Source of the DNA: an uncultured Collinsella sp.
Lineage (GTDB): Bacteria; Actinomycetota; Coriobacteriia; Coriobacteriales; Coriobacteriaceae
Direction: 5' to 3'
Length of the DNA stretch: 64,000 bases
NCBI GenBank assembly: GCA_902496115.1
Contig: CABUZK010000002.1
Location: forward strand, 1 to 64,000
Shown here piece by piece: positions 45,287 to 53,435 of this stretch (positions are counted from its first letter, which is position 1; each line of letters begins with the position of its first letter). The translations under genes and the position numbers were made by a program. The notes below the pieces were generated by a model. It was not told the origin of the DNA, ran no database searches, and saw only the letters and a list, made by a program, of their open reading frames with translations.

Positions 45287-46276
45287 TTGAAGACTGTTCA
45301 TGTTGCCGCTGGGATCATTCGCAAGGAAGGATCCGACGAGCTGCTTGCCGTGCAGCGCGGCTATGGCGACATGCAGGGTCTTTGGGAATTCCCCGGTGGC
45401 AAGCTCATGCGCGGCGAGACGCCCGAGGACGCCGTACGCCGCGAGCTCATGGAAGAGCTGCAGGTCAAAGTCACCAACCTGCGCGATTTCTATACCGTTG
45501 AGTATGACTACCCCGATTTCCACCTCTCCATGGAGTGCTACTACTGCTCGCTGACCGAAGGGTCTGGCGAGCCTCAGAAGCATGACCGCCAGCTTGATAT
45601 CCGCTGGATTCCGCGCACCTCGCTTGCCACGGTTGAGTGGATGCCCGCCGACAAAGGGCTTATCGATGCTCTGATTGAGTTGAAGGAAGATCGGCTCGAG
45701 GCCAACGGCACTGCCAAAGATGCCGAGGCCGCCACGACCGAACGCCCCGTCGCCAAGCCCAAGCGCGCACCTAAGCGCCGCAGCAAAAAGCGCCCCAAGC
45801 CCGGCCTGCTGGACGGCATCGACACCTCGGACCTCTCCGCCGACGAGCGTGAGCTCGTGCGCCGTCGCGCCGCCATCAAAAAATCCATGAAGGGCAACAA
45901 GCGTGCGAACACCAAACCCGAGCTGCTCGTTCGCCAGCGCCTGCGCGCCGCAGGCCTTACGGGATACCGTCTGGAATGGAAGGTGCCCGGAAAGCCCGAC
46001 ATCGCCTTTCCCGGGCGCAAGATCGCCATCTTCGTCAACGGCTGCTTTTGGCACCGCTGCCCCAAGTGCAATCCGAGCCAGCCCAAGCGCAACGTTGAGT
46101 TTTGGGAGGCAAAGTTCCGTCGCAACGTCGAGCGCGACCGTGCTGCTGTGACAGCACTCACTCAAATGGGCTGGACGCCCATAACCATCTGGGAATGCGA
46201 GCTCAAAAAAGACCGCATCGACGCCACGATGGAAAAGGTCATCGAGCAGGTGCGCGCCGCAGAGCCGCAGCGCTAA
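45287..46276 (+). CDS. MutT-like NUDIX hydrolase fused to Vsr mismatch endonuclease
   Basis: A 329-residue two-domain protein. Residues 1-135 form a MutT-type NUDIX hydrolase with the box G38-V60 (GETPEDAVRRELMEELQV is its core), suggesting 8-oxo-dGTP cleansing. A basic linker (KPKRAPKRRSKKRPKP, about 157-172) leads to a complete Vsr-like nicking endonuclease (about 200-320): NTKPELLVRQRLRAAG, the catalytic Asp in PGKPDIAFPG (D238), VNGCFWHRCPKC and TIWECELK. Asn replaces the His just before GCFWH of E. coli Vsr. TTG start with GAGAGGA upstream. No Dcm-type methylase is adjacent. Confidence 0.9.
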   Translation: MKTVHVAAGIIRKEGSDELLAVQRGYGDMQGLWEFPGGKLMRGETPEDAVRRELMEELQVKVTNLRDFYTVEYDYPDFHLSMECYYCSLTEGSGEPQKHDRQLDIRWIPRTSLATVEWMPADKGLIDALIELKEDRLEANGTAKDAEAATTERPVAKPKRAPKRRSKKRPKPGLLDGIDTSDLSADERELVRRRAAIKKSMKGNKRANTKPELLVRQRLRAAGLTGYRLEWKVPGKPDIAFPGRKIAIFVNGCFWHRCPKCNPSQPKRNVEFWEAKFRRNVERDRAAVTALTQMGWTPITIWECELKKDRIDATMEKVIEQVRAAEPQR

Positions 46277-46764
46277 CAGTGAGCATTCACACGCTCCGCA
46301 CGTCCGCGCCACATCCACGTCACAAACCTTAGAAAGCCCTTAAGCCCAAAACCTTTCAAGAGTGTTACCCGATAGCTTTGACCTGCGGTTTCATCGCAAC
46401 GTCAAACCTCATTAAGCTTTTCTTTAGCGATTCTTTGCAACAGCCGCGGCATAATACTGCCAATGCACGGGACCTAGCAGCACACCCCGTGCGCAACCTT
46501 TTGGTGGACATCGAGGAGGCCGCATAAGCATGCATTCTTCCAATGCCGTAGCACGGCAGCCATCCCTAAAACATGCAGACCTTTTCTCCTTCCCCCCGAC
46601 ACAGAGAGACGGCCTCCTCGACTCCCCCACCACAAAAGCCAAACGCTCAACCGACCAGAGCCACAACTTGCGAGCATCGTTCGAAAAGCTCCAAGCATCC
46701 CTAGACAAGGCGTTCCCCGAACAGGCAAGAGCAATCTAAGCCCATCGCGCTTTATACTGATGCC
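46277..46764. other. Intergenic stretch, possible small ORF
   Basis: No firm gene. A 69-codon frame at 46530-46739 has a GGAGG 10 bp upstream, but a low-complexity composition and no recognisable domain. A GCTTTGACCTGCGGTTTCAT segment near 46375 resembles the interior of the element at 41931-42051. Confidence 0.35.
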
Positions 46765-47703
46765 ATGCGAAACATGGATCACATAGAATTGCACCGCGGA
46801 GGACGCGAGGAAGCGTTTCCCGAGACCGCCGAAGACTGGCCCTATATTGCCGAACGCGCAGAATTCGCTCGCTATCCGGGCAATTCCGTCCCCTGGCACT
46901 GGCATTCCGAAGTTGAGCTTTTCTACATGGAGCAGGGAGCGATTGACTATCGAACGCGCGCGGCTCATGAGCACGTACGCTTTGAGGAAGGGTCCGCCGG
47001 CTTTATCAACGGCGGCGTTTTGCACAGCACGCTGCAATCGCCCAATTCGGCGCCAGCCATTCAAATGCTGCATATCTTTCAGCCGTCGATGCTCGGCGAT
47101 CCCGCGGGACGTCTCCAAAAGCGCTACATCAATCCATTACTTCAATGTCGAGGCGTCGATGTGCTCAAATGGTCGCCCACCAATCCCGACGATATGCCCT
47201 TTATTGATTTGCTGAAGAGCTCCTTTAGCCACGACCTTCAACGGCCGCAGAACGAGATGGCGCTTCGAAATAGTTTGTCAGAGCTCTGGATTCAGATTAA
47301 CGCCAAGGCCGAACCGCTCTTTTCCTCCGACAACGCCTCTTGGATGACCAACCGCGACGTACAGTTCAAGGCAATCCTGGACTATATCCGCGCAAACTAT
47401 GCAGCCGCTATAGATGTGCCCCAGATGGCATCTGCAGCCGGCGTAAGCGAAAGAGAGTGTTACCGCATTATCGAAGCTTGCGCAGGAACGACCCCGGCGG
47501 CATATCTGCGTGCATACCGCGTAAACCGTGCTTGCGAACTTTTGGCACACACCACGCGAACGGTCCAGACAGTCGCGCGCCAATGCGGCTTTGCGACAGC
47601 AAGCCATCTTGGCCAGGTATTTAAAGAACAAATGGGATGCACTCCTTCGAGCTATCGAGCAGCGAGGCAGAATCTCGATAGTACCAGGCAGAAATCCCGC
47701 TAG
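46765..47703 (+). CDS. AraC family transcriptional regulator
   Basis: A 312-residue regulator. An N-terminal cupin-like effector domain (WHWHSEVELFYMEQGAIDY, GSAGFINGGVLHS) precedes a C-terminal double HTH (VPQMASAAGVSERECYRIIE and TVQTVARQCGFATASHLGQV). Such regulators usually sense sugars. A TATACT -10-like hexamer lies only 5 bp before the ATG and no ribosome site is visible, so the mRNA may be leaderless. The next gene encodes a HAD phosphatase. Confidence 0.9.
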   Translation: MRNMDHIELHRGGREEAFPETAEDWPYIAERAEFARYPGNSVPWHWHSEVELFYMEQGAIDYRTRAAHEHVRFEEGSAGFINGGVLHSTLQSPNSAPAIQMLHIFQPSMLGDPAGRLQKRYINPLLQCRGVDVLKWSPTNPDDMPFIDLLKSSFSHDLQRPQNEMALRNSLSELWIQINAKAEPLFSSDNASWMTNRDVQFKAILDYIRANYAAAIDVPQMASAAGVSERECYRIIEACAGTTPAAYLRAYRVNRACELLAHTTRTVQTVARQCGFATASHLGQVFKEQMGCTPSSYRAARQNLDSTRQKSR

Positions 47704-47759
47704 CCCTTCTTCTGTCACTGCATCAAACTTGCAGGCAAACAACGGATAGGAGCTACTAT

Positions 47760-48383
47760 ATGAAGTACTTTGACTATATCGTGTTTGACGTTGATGGGTC
47801 ATTGGCAGATACAGAAGAAAGCGTGCTGTCATCGCTTGGCCAGATTATCCAAGAAGAAACCGGCAAAACGCTCCCCCGACACGAGCTTGAATTTGCCCTC
47901 GGCATACCCGGCAAGAACGCCCTTGAGAAACTTGGGATCTACTCACAGGCAACGCTGGATCGCTGGTGCCAAGTTGCCGCCAGCTTTAAAAGCACCATCA
48001 GCGTGTTTCCCGGCTTGCACGAAGTTATCGCAACACTCTCCGACAACGGCTGCAAACTTGGCATCGTCTCCTCACGTGCGCGCAATGAATACGCAGAAGA
48101 AATTGCACCCCTTGGCTTCGATAAGTATTTTGAGCACATCATCCTTGTCGAAGACACAACCGAACATAAACCCGCACCCGCTCCCATGCTCGAATATCTC
48201 CGGCGTACGGGCGCGAATCCTGGCAACGTCGTCTACGTTGGCGACACCGTCTACGACGAACAATGCGCAACTTCAGCAGGGGTCAGTTTTGCCAGAGCAG
48301 CATGGGGATCACACCAAGACATCCCAAATGCCACCTACAACCTCAAAACCCCCAACGACCTACTAACCCTAACAACCAAATAA
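47760..48383 (+). CDS. HAD family hydrolase, phosphoglycolate phosphatase-like
   Basis: A 207-residue phosphatase. Motif I is VFDVDGSLADTEES, motif II Ser is in LGIVSSRARNEYA, and motif III/IV lies in EHKPAPAPMLEYLRR with GNVVYVGDTVYDEQC. An alpha-helical cap of subclass I lies between residues 15 and 80. The substrate is unknown (phosphoglycolate, sugar phosphate or PPi). It follows the AraC gene by 56 bp and could be its partner. AGGAG precedes the ATG. Confidence 0.88.
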   Translation: MKYFDYIVFDVDGSLADTEESVLSSLGQIIQEETGKTLPRHELEFALGIPGKNALEKLGIYSQATLDRWCQVAASFKSTISVFPGLHEVIATLSDNGCKLGIVSSRARNEYAEEIAPLGFDKYFEHIILVEDTTEHKPAPAPMLEYLRRTGANPGNVVYVGDTVYDEQCATSAGVSFARAAWGSHQDIPNATYNLKTPNDLLTLTTK

Positions 48384-48409
48384 CCCACGCGTCCCACCCT
48401 TTCAGCCCC

Positions 48410-48490
48410 AACGCCACAAGGGCGATTGAGCAGGACGGTTTGGGCGGGTCCCGTACTTAGTTTCCAAAATCATTCCGCAGCGCGAAGGCT
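48410..48490 (-). repeat. Partial family A element (copy A7, one half)
   Basis: ACGCCACAAGGGCGA, an arm with ACTTAGTTTCC, and ATTCCGCAG match the left half of the element starting at 48510, but the matching right half is absent. It looks like a tandem duplication of one arm. Confidence 0.55.
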
Positions 48491-48509
48491 TCTTATTATT
48501 TTTCCGCCC

Positions 48510-48708
48510 TAACGCCACAAGGGCGACGACCTCGAGTAGGTCAACCTGGGAGGGGCCAGGGCTTAGTTCCCCAATCTTTCCGCAGGGGGCAAAAAACCTC
48601 GCCGCACGAAGTGCGCAGCGAGGCTTTTTGCATGCCCGAGGACGATTGGGGAACTAAGCCCTGGTCCCTCCCCGGGATATGTAGCGAGTCGGAGTACCCT
48701 TGCTGTTA
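48510..48708 (-). repeat. Family A foldback element, copy A6, after the aldolase gene
   Basis: A perfect 20-bp arm pair (48556-48575 with 48645-48664) with CGTCCTCGGGC, an apical stem, and CCCTGCGGAAA in the direction of the aldolase transcript. Weaker outer complementarity (TAAC and AAGGG blocks) reaches the TAA stop codon of the aldolase gene. Confidence 0.75.
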
Positions 48709-49563
48709 CTCTGCTTTGCCCACAGAGTTGAGGTTGGTCATGCGGATCTTAACCAGCTCGGTGATCTCACGCATACCCTCCTTGGCCGGCTTCTTGGGGT
48801 CGAAGCAGGCGGGGTTCTCGGCCATGTAGGCCATGAAGCCCTTGGTGTAGGCCTGACGCAGCTCGGTGGCGTAGTTAACCTTGCAGATGCCGTTCTTCAC
48901 AGCCTCGGCAACCTGCTCATCGGGCACACCGGAGGTGCCGTGCAGAACCAGCGGCACGTCGACGGCGTCGCGGATAGCCTTGACCACGGACTGCTCGATG
49001 TGCGGATCGCTCGTGTACACACCGTGGCTGGTGCCAACGCCAATAGCGAGGGAGGTGCAGCCGGTACGCTCGACGAACTCCTTGGCCTCGGCAGGATCGG
49101 TGTAGGGGCTCTCGCCCTCAACCGCGGGACCGTCGTCCTCCTTGCCGCCAACCTTACCGAGCTCGGCCTCGACGGGCACGCCCATGGCGCGGCCAGCGTC
49201 GGCGACGGACTTGGTCAGGGCGATGTTGTCCTCGAAGGACTCGTGCGAGCCGTCGATCATGACAGAGGTGTAGCCCGTGCGGAAAGCCTGCATGCAGCGG
49301 TCATAGCCATCGCCGTGATCGAGGTGCAGAGCGACGGGCACGGAAGCGCGCTCGGCGGCAGCCTTGACCATGCCGTAGAAGTAGTCCAGACCAGCGGTCT
49401 TGATGGTGCCCGGGGTGGTCTGCATGATGACGGGGGACTTGGTCTCCTCGGCAGCGGCCAGAACGGCCATAACAAACTCGAGGTTCTCGACGTTGAACGC
49501 GCCAACGGCGTAATGACCGGCCTGAGCGTCCTTGAGCATCTTTTCGGTGGTAACAAGTGCCAT
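48706..49563 (-). CDS. Class II fructose/tagatose-bisphosphate aldolase
   Basis: Zinc aldolase of the FbaA/GatY/KbaY family, 285 residues. It splits fructose 1,6- or tagatose 1,6-bisphosphate into two triose phosphates. Metal motif ALHLDHGDGYDRCM, EAELGKVGGKEDD, GTSHGVYTSDP and LVLHGTSGVPDEQV are visible. No class I LacD aldolase is near the lacABC genes in this window, so this enzyme could also close the tagatose route (inference). The ATG at 49563 follows GAGGAG; upstream in-frame codons are non-homologous. A DeoR regulator is divergent. Confidence 0.9.
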   Translation of the reverse strand: MALVTTEKMLKDAQAGHYAVGAFNVENLEFVMAVLAAAEETKSPVIMQTTPGTIKTAGLDYFYGMVKAAAERASVPVALHLDHGDGYDRCMQAFRTGYTSVMIDGSHESFEDNIALTKSVADAGRAMGVPVEAELGKVGGKEDDGPAVEGESPYTDPAEAKEFVERTGCTSLAIGVGTSHGVYTSDPHIEQSVVKAIRDAVDVPLVLHGTSGVPDEQVAEAVKNGICKVNYATELRQAYTKGFMAYMAENPACFDPKKPAKEGMREITELVKIRMTNLNSVGKAE

Positions 49564-49897
49564 GAGCGTTTGCTCCTCTCCCTCGCCCGCATCTGGACAT
49601 CGGGCGTAGTTGTTCACAAGGCGTTTTACCTTGCGTTTTGCTGCGCTCATTGTATGAAATTCAGCGTCTTTGCACGTGTGAGATATTGAGCCCATGCAGG
49701 TCAATACAGTCGTTTTTGAAAAGTAAACGGAAGGAATTTGAGCCGAGTGGACATGTTCGATATTGAATTTTGGGCGTTCAGCGTCTTTCTTCTATAGAAA
49801 AGATAAGTAATCGAAAGGTGTTTTCTTACTCAAAAAGAAAATGAACGAAAATAGAGTCAACACAATTCCTGCAAATTTAGCCGAGAATGGAGCAAGC
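49564..49897. promoter_or_regulatory. Divergent control region, aldolase/DeoR
   Basis: AT-rich segment with inverted repeats TTTTCTT/AAGAAAA (49821-49841) and TTTC/GAAA near 49790. These are candidate DeoR operators. Confidence 0.4.
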
Positions 49898-50701
49898 ATG
49901 GCCCAAGCCACCAACCGCGCTTTTGCCGACGAACGCCGTACCGCCATTATGGAAATGCTCGATCATAATGCCTCGGTGCAGGTAGCAGAAATCGCCCAGA
50001 CCTTTGGCGTGTCCTCCGTCACCGCCCGCGCCGACCTGGACGCGCTCGCCGAAGCAGGCAAGCTGCGCCGCACGCACGGCGGTGCCGTCTCGCTCCACAA
50101 ACGCCTGACCGTCTCCACGCAGGATCGCCGCATCAACGTCAACGTCGCTGCCAAGCAGGCCATCGCGCAAAGCGCCATCGAGCTCGTCAACGACGGCGAC
50201 ACGCTGCTCGTCGACTCGGGCACCACGGCGCTCGAGTTCGTCCGGCTCCTCGATCAGCGCAACGGCATCACCGTTATCACGGCCGACATTACCATCGCCG
50301 ATTATATCGACGAGAGCATGCCCTCGGTCGATGTCGTCATGCTGGGCGGGGCGCTGCGCAAGGGTCATCGCTATCTGTACGGCCCACTTACCATGCAGGC
50401 GCTCCAAATGGTCCACGCCGATCTGGCCGTCATGTGCCCCGGCGCCTTTGTCCCCCGTTGCGGCTTTACGACCGACTTTCCGCAGATGTCCGAGACCAAA
50501 ACGGCTATGATCGCCGCGGCCCATCAAAGCGTCGCCCTCATGGACGCCAGCAAGGTTAACGGACGCGGCATGTACCGCTTTGCCGAGCTGATCGATGTCG
50601 ACGCCATCGTGATGGACCGTGACCCCGATCATGCCGTCGCCACCTCAATCGCCGAGGCCACCGACAGCGCACGTCCAGCCCTCATCATCGCCGGCGCTTA
50701 A
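49898..50701 (+). CDS. DeoR/GlpR family regulator
   Basis: About 267 residues. N-terminal HTH (ASVQVAEIAQTFGVSSVTAR, then DLDALAEAGKLRRTHGG) and a C-terminal sugar-phosphate sensor domain (DTLLVDSGTTALEFVRLL, LGGALRKGHRYLYGPL, LMDASKVNGRGMYRF). DeoR proteins respond to sugar phosphates and often repress neighbouring sugar genes; the divergent aldolase is the obvious target. The start at MAQATN is preferred since GGAG lies 6 bp before it; the frame extends to 49841. Confidence 0.88.
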   Translation: MAQATNRAFADERRTAIMEMLDHNASVQVAEIAQTFGVSSVTARADLDALAEAGKLRRTHGGAVSLHKRLTVSTQDRRINVNVAAKQAIAQSAIELVNDGDTLLVDSGTTALEFVRLLDQRNGITVITADITIADYIDESMPSVDVVMLGGALRKGHRYLYGPLTMQALQMVHADLAVMCPGAFVPRCGFTTDFPQMSETKTAMIAAAHQSVALMDASKVNGRGMYRFAELIDVDAIVMDRDPDHAVATSIAEATDSARPALIIAGA

Positions 50702-50706
50702 ACAAA

Positions 50707-50743
50707 AACCACCACAAAGGTGCCTGTCCCCTTTGTGGTGGTT
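50707..50743. terminator. Bidirectional terminator between DeoR and fprA genes
   Basis: AACCACCACAAAGG pairs with CCTTTGTGGTGGTT, with A and T tails on both sides. Confidence 0.8.
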
Positions 50744-50775
50744 GTGATGGCTGAGCGTCAAAAGTGAACGTGTCG

Positions 50776-51936
50776 CTACTTGGACAGCTCGTCGGCGAGG
50801 GCCTCGATCTGAGCGCGCGAGGCGTCGTTGAGCGAACCCAGGACGGTCACTTTGTTCTTCGTCAGGGTGATGTCCTTCATGCCCTCGAGCTCCTTGGTCA
50901 TAATCTTGGCAGCTGCGGGTGCCCAGGAACCGGACTCGACAAGCGCCACGGTGCGGTTCTGGTAGGCATGCTCGGCGAGCGTGTGGATAAAGGTGCTCAT
51001 GCACGGGAAGATCTCGCCCTGATAGGTAATGGAGGCGAGCACCAGACGGTCGTAGCGGAACGCATCCTCAACGGCCTCGGCCATGTCGTCGCGAGCCAGG
51101 TCAAAGACGGAGACCTTCTGGCCGCGAGCCTCGAGCGCAGATGCGAGCTCCTCGACGGCAGCCTTCAGATGGCCATACACGCTCGCATAGGCGATCGTGA
51201 TGCCCTCGTCCTCGGGCTGATAGCTCGACCAGGTGTTGTAGGTGTCGAGGTAATAGCCCAGGTTCTCGGTCAGCACGGGGCCGTGGAGCGGGCAGATGAT
51301 CTGGATGTCCAGGCCGGCGGCCTTCTTGAGGACGGCCTGCACAAACTTGCCGAACTTACCGACGATGCCAAAGTAGTAGCGGCGAGCCTCGCAAGCCCAC
51401 CCCTCGGGATCCTCGATGTCGTTGGCGCCAAACTTGCCAAAGCCGTCGGCACTAAAGAGCACCTTGTCGGTGGACTCGTAGGAGAAGATCACCTCGGGCC
51501 AGTGAACGTTGGGGGCGCCGATAAAGGTCAGGCTGTGGCCGCCCAGATCGAGCACGTCGCCCTCTTTGACGACCATCTTGCGCTCGGGGTAGTCGGTGCC
51601 AAAGTAGTTGACCATCATGCGGAAGGCGCCCATGCTGGCCACAATCTGTGCCTGGGGATAGCGCTCCATAAAGGCGGCGATACCGGCGGAGTGATCGGGC
51701 TCCATGTGATGGACAACCAGATAGTCGGGCGTACGGCCATCGAGCACGGCCTCGAGGTTGCCGAGCCACTCGTCAACAAAACCGCCATCGACTGAATCGG
51801 CGACAGCGATCTTTTCGCCCAAGATAACGTAGCTGTTGTATGCCATACCGTTCTCGGACACATCGTACTGGCCCTCGAACAGGTCAATGTCGTGATCGTC
51901 GACACCGATGTAGCGGATATCCTTGGTGATCTCCAT
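50776..51936 (-). CDS. fprA: FprA family A-type flavoprotein (flavo-diiron O2/NO reductase)
   Basis: About 386 residues: an N-terminal metallo-beta-lactamase-like diiron domain with HHMEPDHSAG carrying the H-x-E-x-D motif, then a C-terminal flavodoxin domain (ITIAYASVYGHLKAAVEELA). It reduces oxygen or nitric oxide to protect anaerobic metabolism, including the O2-sensitive PFL radical. Electrons come from rubredoxin or NADH reductases not seen here. The start at MEITKD follows AGGAGG. Monocistronic. Confidence 0.93.
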   Translation of the reverse strand: MEITKDIRYIGVDDHDIDLFEGQYDVSENGMAYNSYVILGEKIAVADSVDGGFVDEWLGNLEAVLDGRTPDYLVVHHMEPDHSAGIAAFMERYPQAQIVASMGAFRMMVNYFGTDYPERKMVVKEGDVLDLGGHSLTFIGAPNVHWPEVIFSYESTDKVLFSADGFGKFGANDIEDPEGWACEARRYYFGIVGKFGKFVQAVLKKAAGLDIQIICPLHGPVLTENLGYYLDTYNTWSSYQPEDEGITIAYASVYGHLKAAVEELASALEARGQKVSVFDLARDDMAEAVEDAFRYDRLVLASITYQGEIFPCMSTFIHTLAEHAYQNRTVALVESGSWAPAAAKIMTKELEGMKDITLTKNKVTVLGSLNDASRAQIEALADELSK

Positions 51937-52065
51937 CAGGCAAAGCCTCCTAGATAGACAAAAGAACCCGTCTATCATAACACTCGCCTTCATAGCCACG
52001 GCTATCCGTCAGCATCCATACCGATTGTTATTGAAATGCAATAAATCGCCGTTTACCTGCACAAA

Positions 52066-53097
52066 CTATGTGCGCGGTATCGCCGTGCTATGTCGAATAA
52101 TGAGCTGGCCGGGAATGCGAATGGCAACGGTTTTGCCCGCCGTACCCGCCTCGGGAACCGCATGCTCAAACACCTCGCGTCCGCGCTGATGTAGATCGAA
52201 TCGCACGGTCGTGAGCTCGTTGTGTGCCACAAAATCATCGAGCGAATCGTCGACGCCCACCACGCTTACGTCCTCGGGCACGCGCAGGCCGCTATCACGC
52301 AGTGCGGCAATTGCGCCGTTTGCCATCTGGTCGTTTGCCGCGTAAATCGCCGTCATGGTGTGATCGTGCTCGGCCAGGTACCTGCCGGCCTCGTAGCCGC
52401 TGTTGGCAGACCAGTCGCCCTCGAGCGGCTCTGCCGGCTCGATGTGTTTACGCTCGAGTGCATCCTGCCAACCGGCGCGACGAAATTGTTCGTCGACCGA
52501 GAACGACGGGCCGCCAATATAGCGAATCTGCTCGTGCCCCAGCTCAAACAGGTGATCCATGAGCAGCAGCGAGCAACCGTAATGATCGGAATCGACCGTG
52601 GTCACCCGCGGGTGCGCGTACATGGTGACGATAACCGTGCCAATGCCCGGCAGTGGATCAAACGTCTCAAAATCGGGCGCCATGCGGCTCATGCCGATGA
52701 TGATGCCGTCCACCGGCAATGCGGCCATACGACGCGTGGCCTCGGCAAGCGAAAACTCCTCGGTCTTGGACATCTCGACCAGCGTGATGGCACAATTATG
52801 CTCGCGAGCAGCGCTGGCGATGCCGTCGATCATTGAGAGGTTGCCAAACTTGGTGACATCGTTGACGCATAGGCCAACCGAATGGTATCGACCGTCGCGC
52901 AGCGAGCGACCGGCATAACTCGGACGAAAGCCGAGCTCTCGCATAGCGGACTGCACGCGCTGGCGCGTCTGCTCGTTAACGTTGGGCAAGCCGTTGGCGA
53001 CGCGCGAAACCGTCTGCTGCGAAACGCCAGCAGCGCGGGCGACGTCGGCCATGGAGACCGGACGCGTACCTGTATCGTTGGACGGGCGCCTTGCCAC
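52066..53097 (-). CDS. LacI family regulator, divergent to galKT
   Basis: A 343-residue regulator. HTH MADVARAAGVSQQTVSRVAN and hinge RPSYAGRSLRDGRYHSVGL precede a sugar-binding domain (AIYAANDQMANGAIAALRDS, VVGVDDSLDDFVAHNELTTV). It starts with GTG after AAGGTGATC. Three operator-like sites in the 338-bp region shared with galK suggest control of galKT and itself. The inducer is probably galactose or a related sugar, from context. Confidence 0.88.
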   Translation of the reverse strand: MARRPSNDTGTRPVSMADVARAAGVSQQTVSRVANGLPNVNEQTRQRVQSAMRELGFRPSYAGRSLRDGRYHSVGLCVNDVTKFGNLSMIDGIASAAREHNCAITLVEMSKTEEFSLAEATRRMAALPVDGIIIGMSRMAPDFETFDPLPGIGTVIVTMYAHPRVTTVDSDHYGCSLLLMDHLFELGHEQIRYIGGPSFSVDEQFRRAGWQDALERKHIEPAEPLEGDWSANSGYEAGRYLAEHDHTMTAIYAANDQMANGAIAALRDSGLRVPEDVSVVGVDDSLDDFVAHNELTTVRFDLHQRGREVFEHAVPEAGTAGKTVAIRIPGQLIIRHSTAIPRT

Positions 53098-53435
53098 AGG
53101 ATCACCTTCACCCTTGCGAGATCTGAATAGCGTGAATGCCGGCCCGGGCAGGAGTTTAGCCCGCGCCGAGGCCCGCTATCGTCGGACGCATGTTAACGTA
53201 CTCTACTTTTTCAATCCGCATCTCTTCTGCTTTATAAGTCCATACGACAATACCGTTCACGGCTGAATTTCTACCGATTACCAGATTCTCAAAAAGTGAC
53301 AAGAGTTGTGTTATGAGTACGTTAACATAGCCCGTAACGTGCGGTATCGTGAACACTTGGTTCACGCCGCTTCAAGTTGTTAACGTACTCATAACGACGC
53401 AAAACTCGCCCGTGCGCACCAAGGAAAGGACTCCT
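53098..53435. promoter_or_regulatory. galK/LacI shared control region with three operators
   Basis: TGTTAACGTACTC-type sites at 53190-53204, 53313-53329 (inverted: ATGAGTACGTTAACATA) and 53378-53393. In addition the LytTR-like pair TACCGTTCAC and TACCGATTAC, 21 bp apart, at 53251-53281 points toward galK. Confidence 0.65.

Noticed and set aside
46530..46739. 69-codon small gene before the AraC gene
   Set aside because: Ribosome-site spacing is long, no domain or conservation evidence; kept only as a remark.
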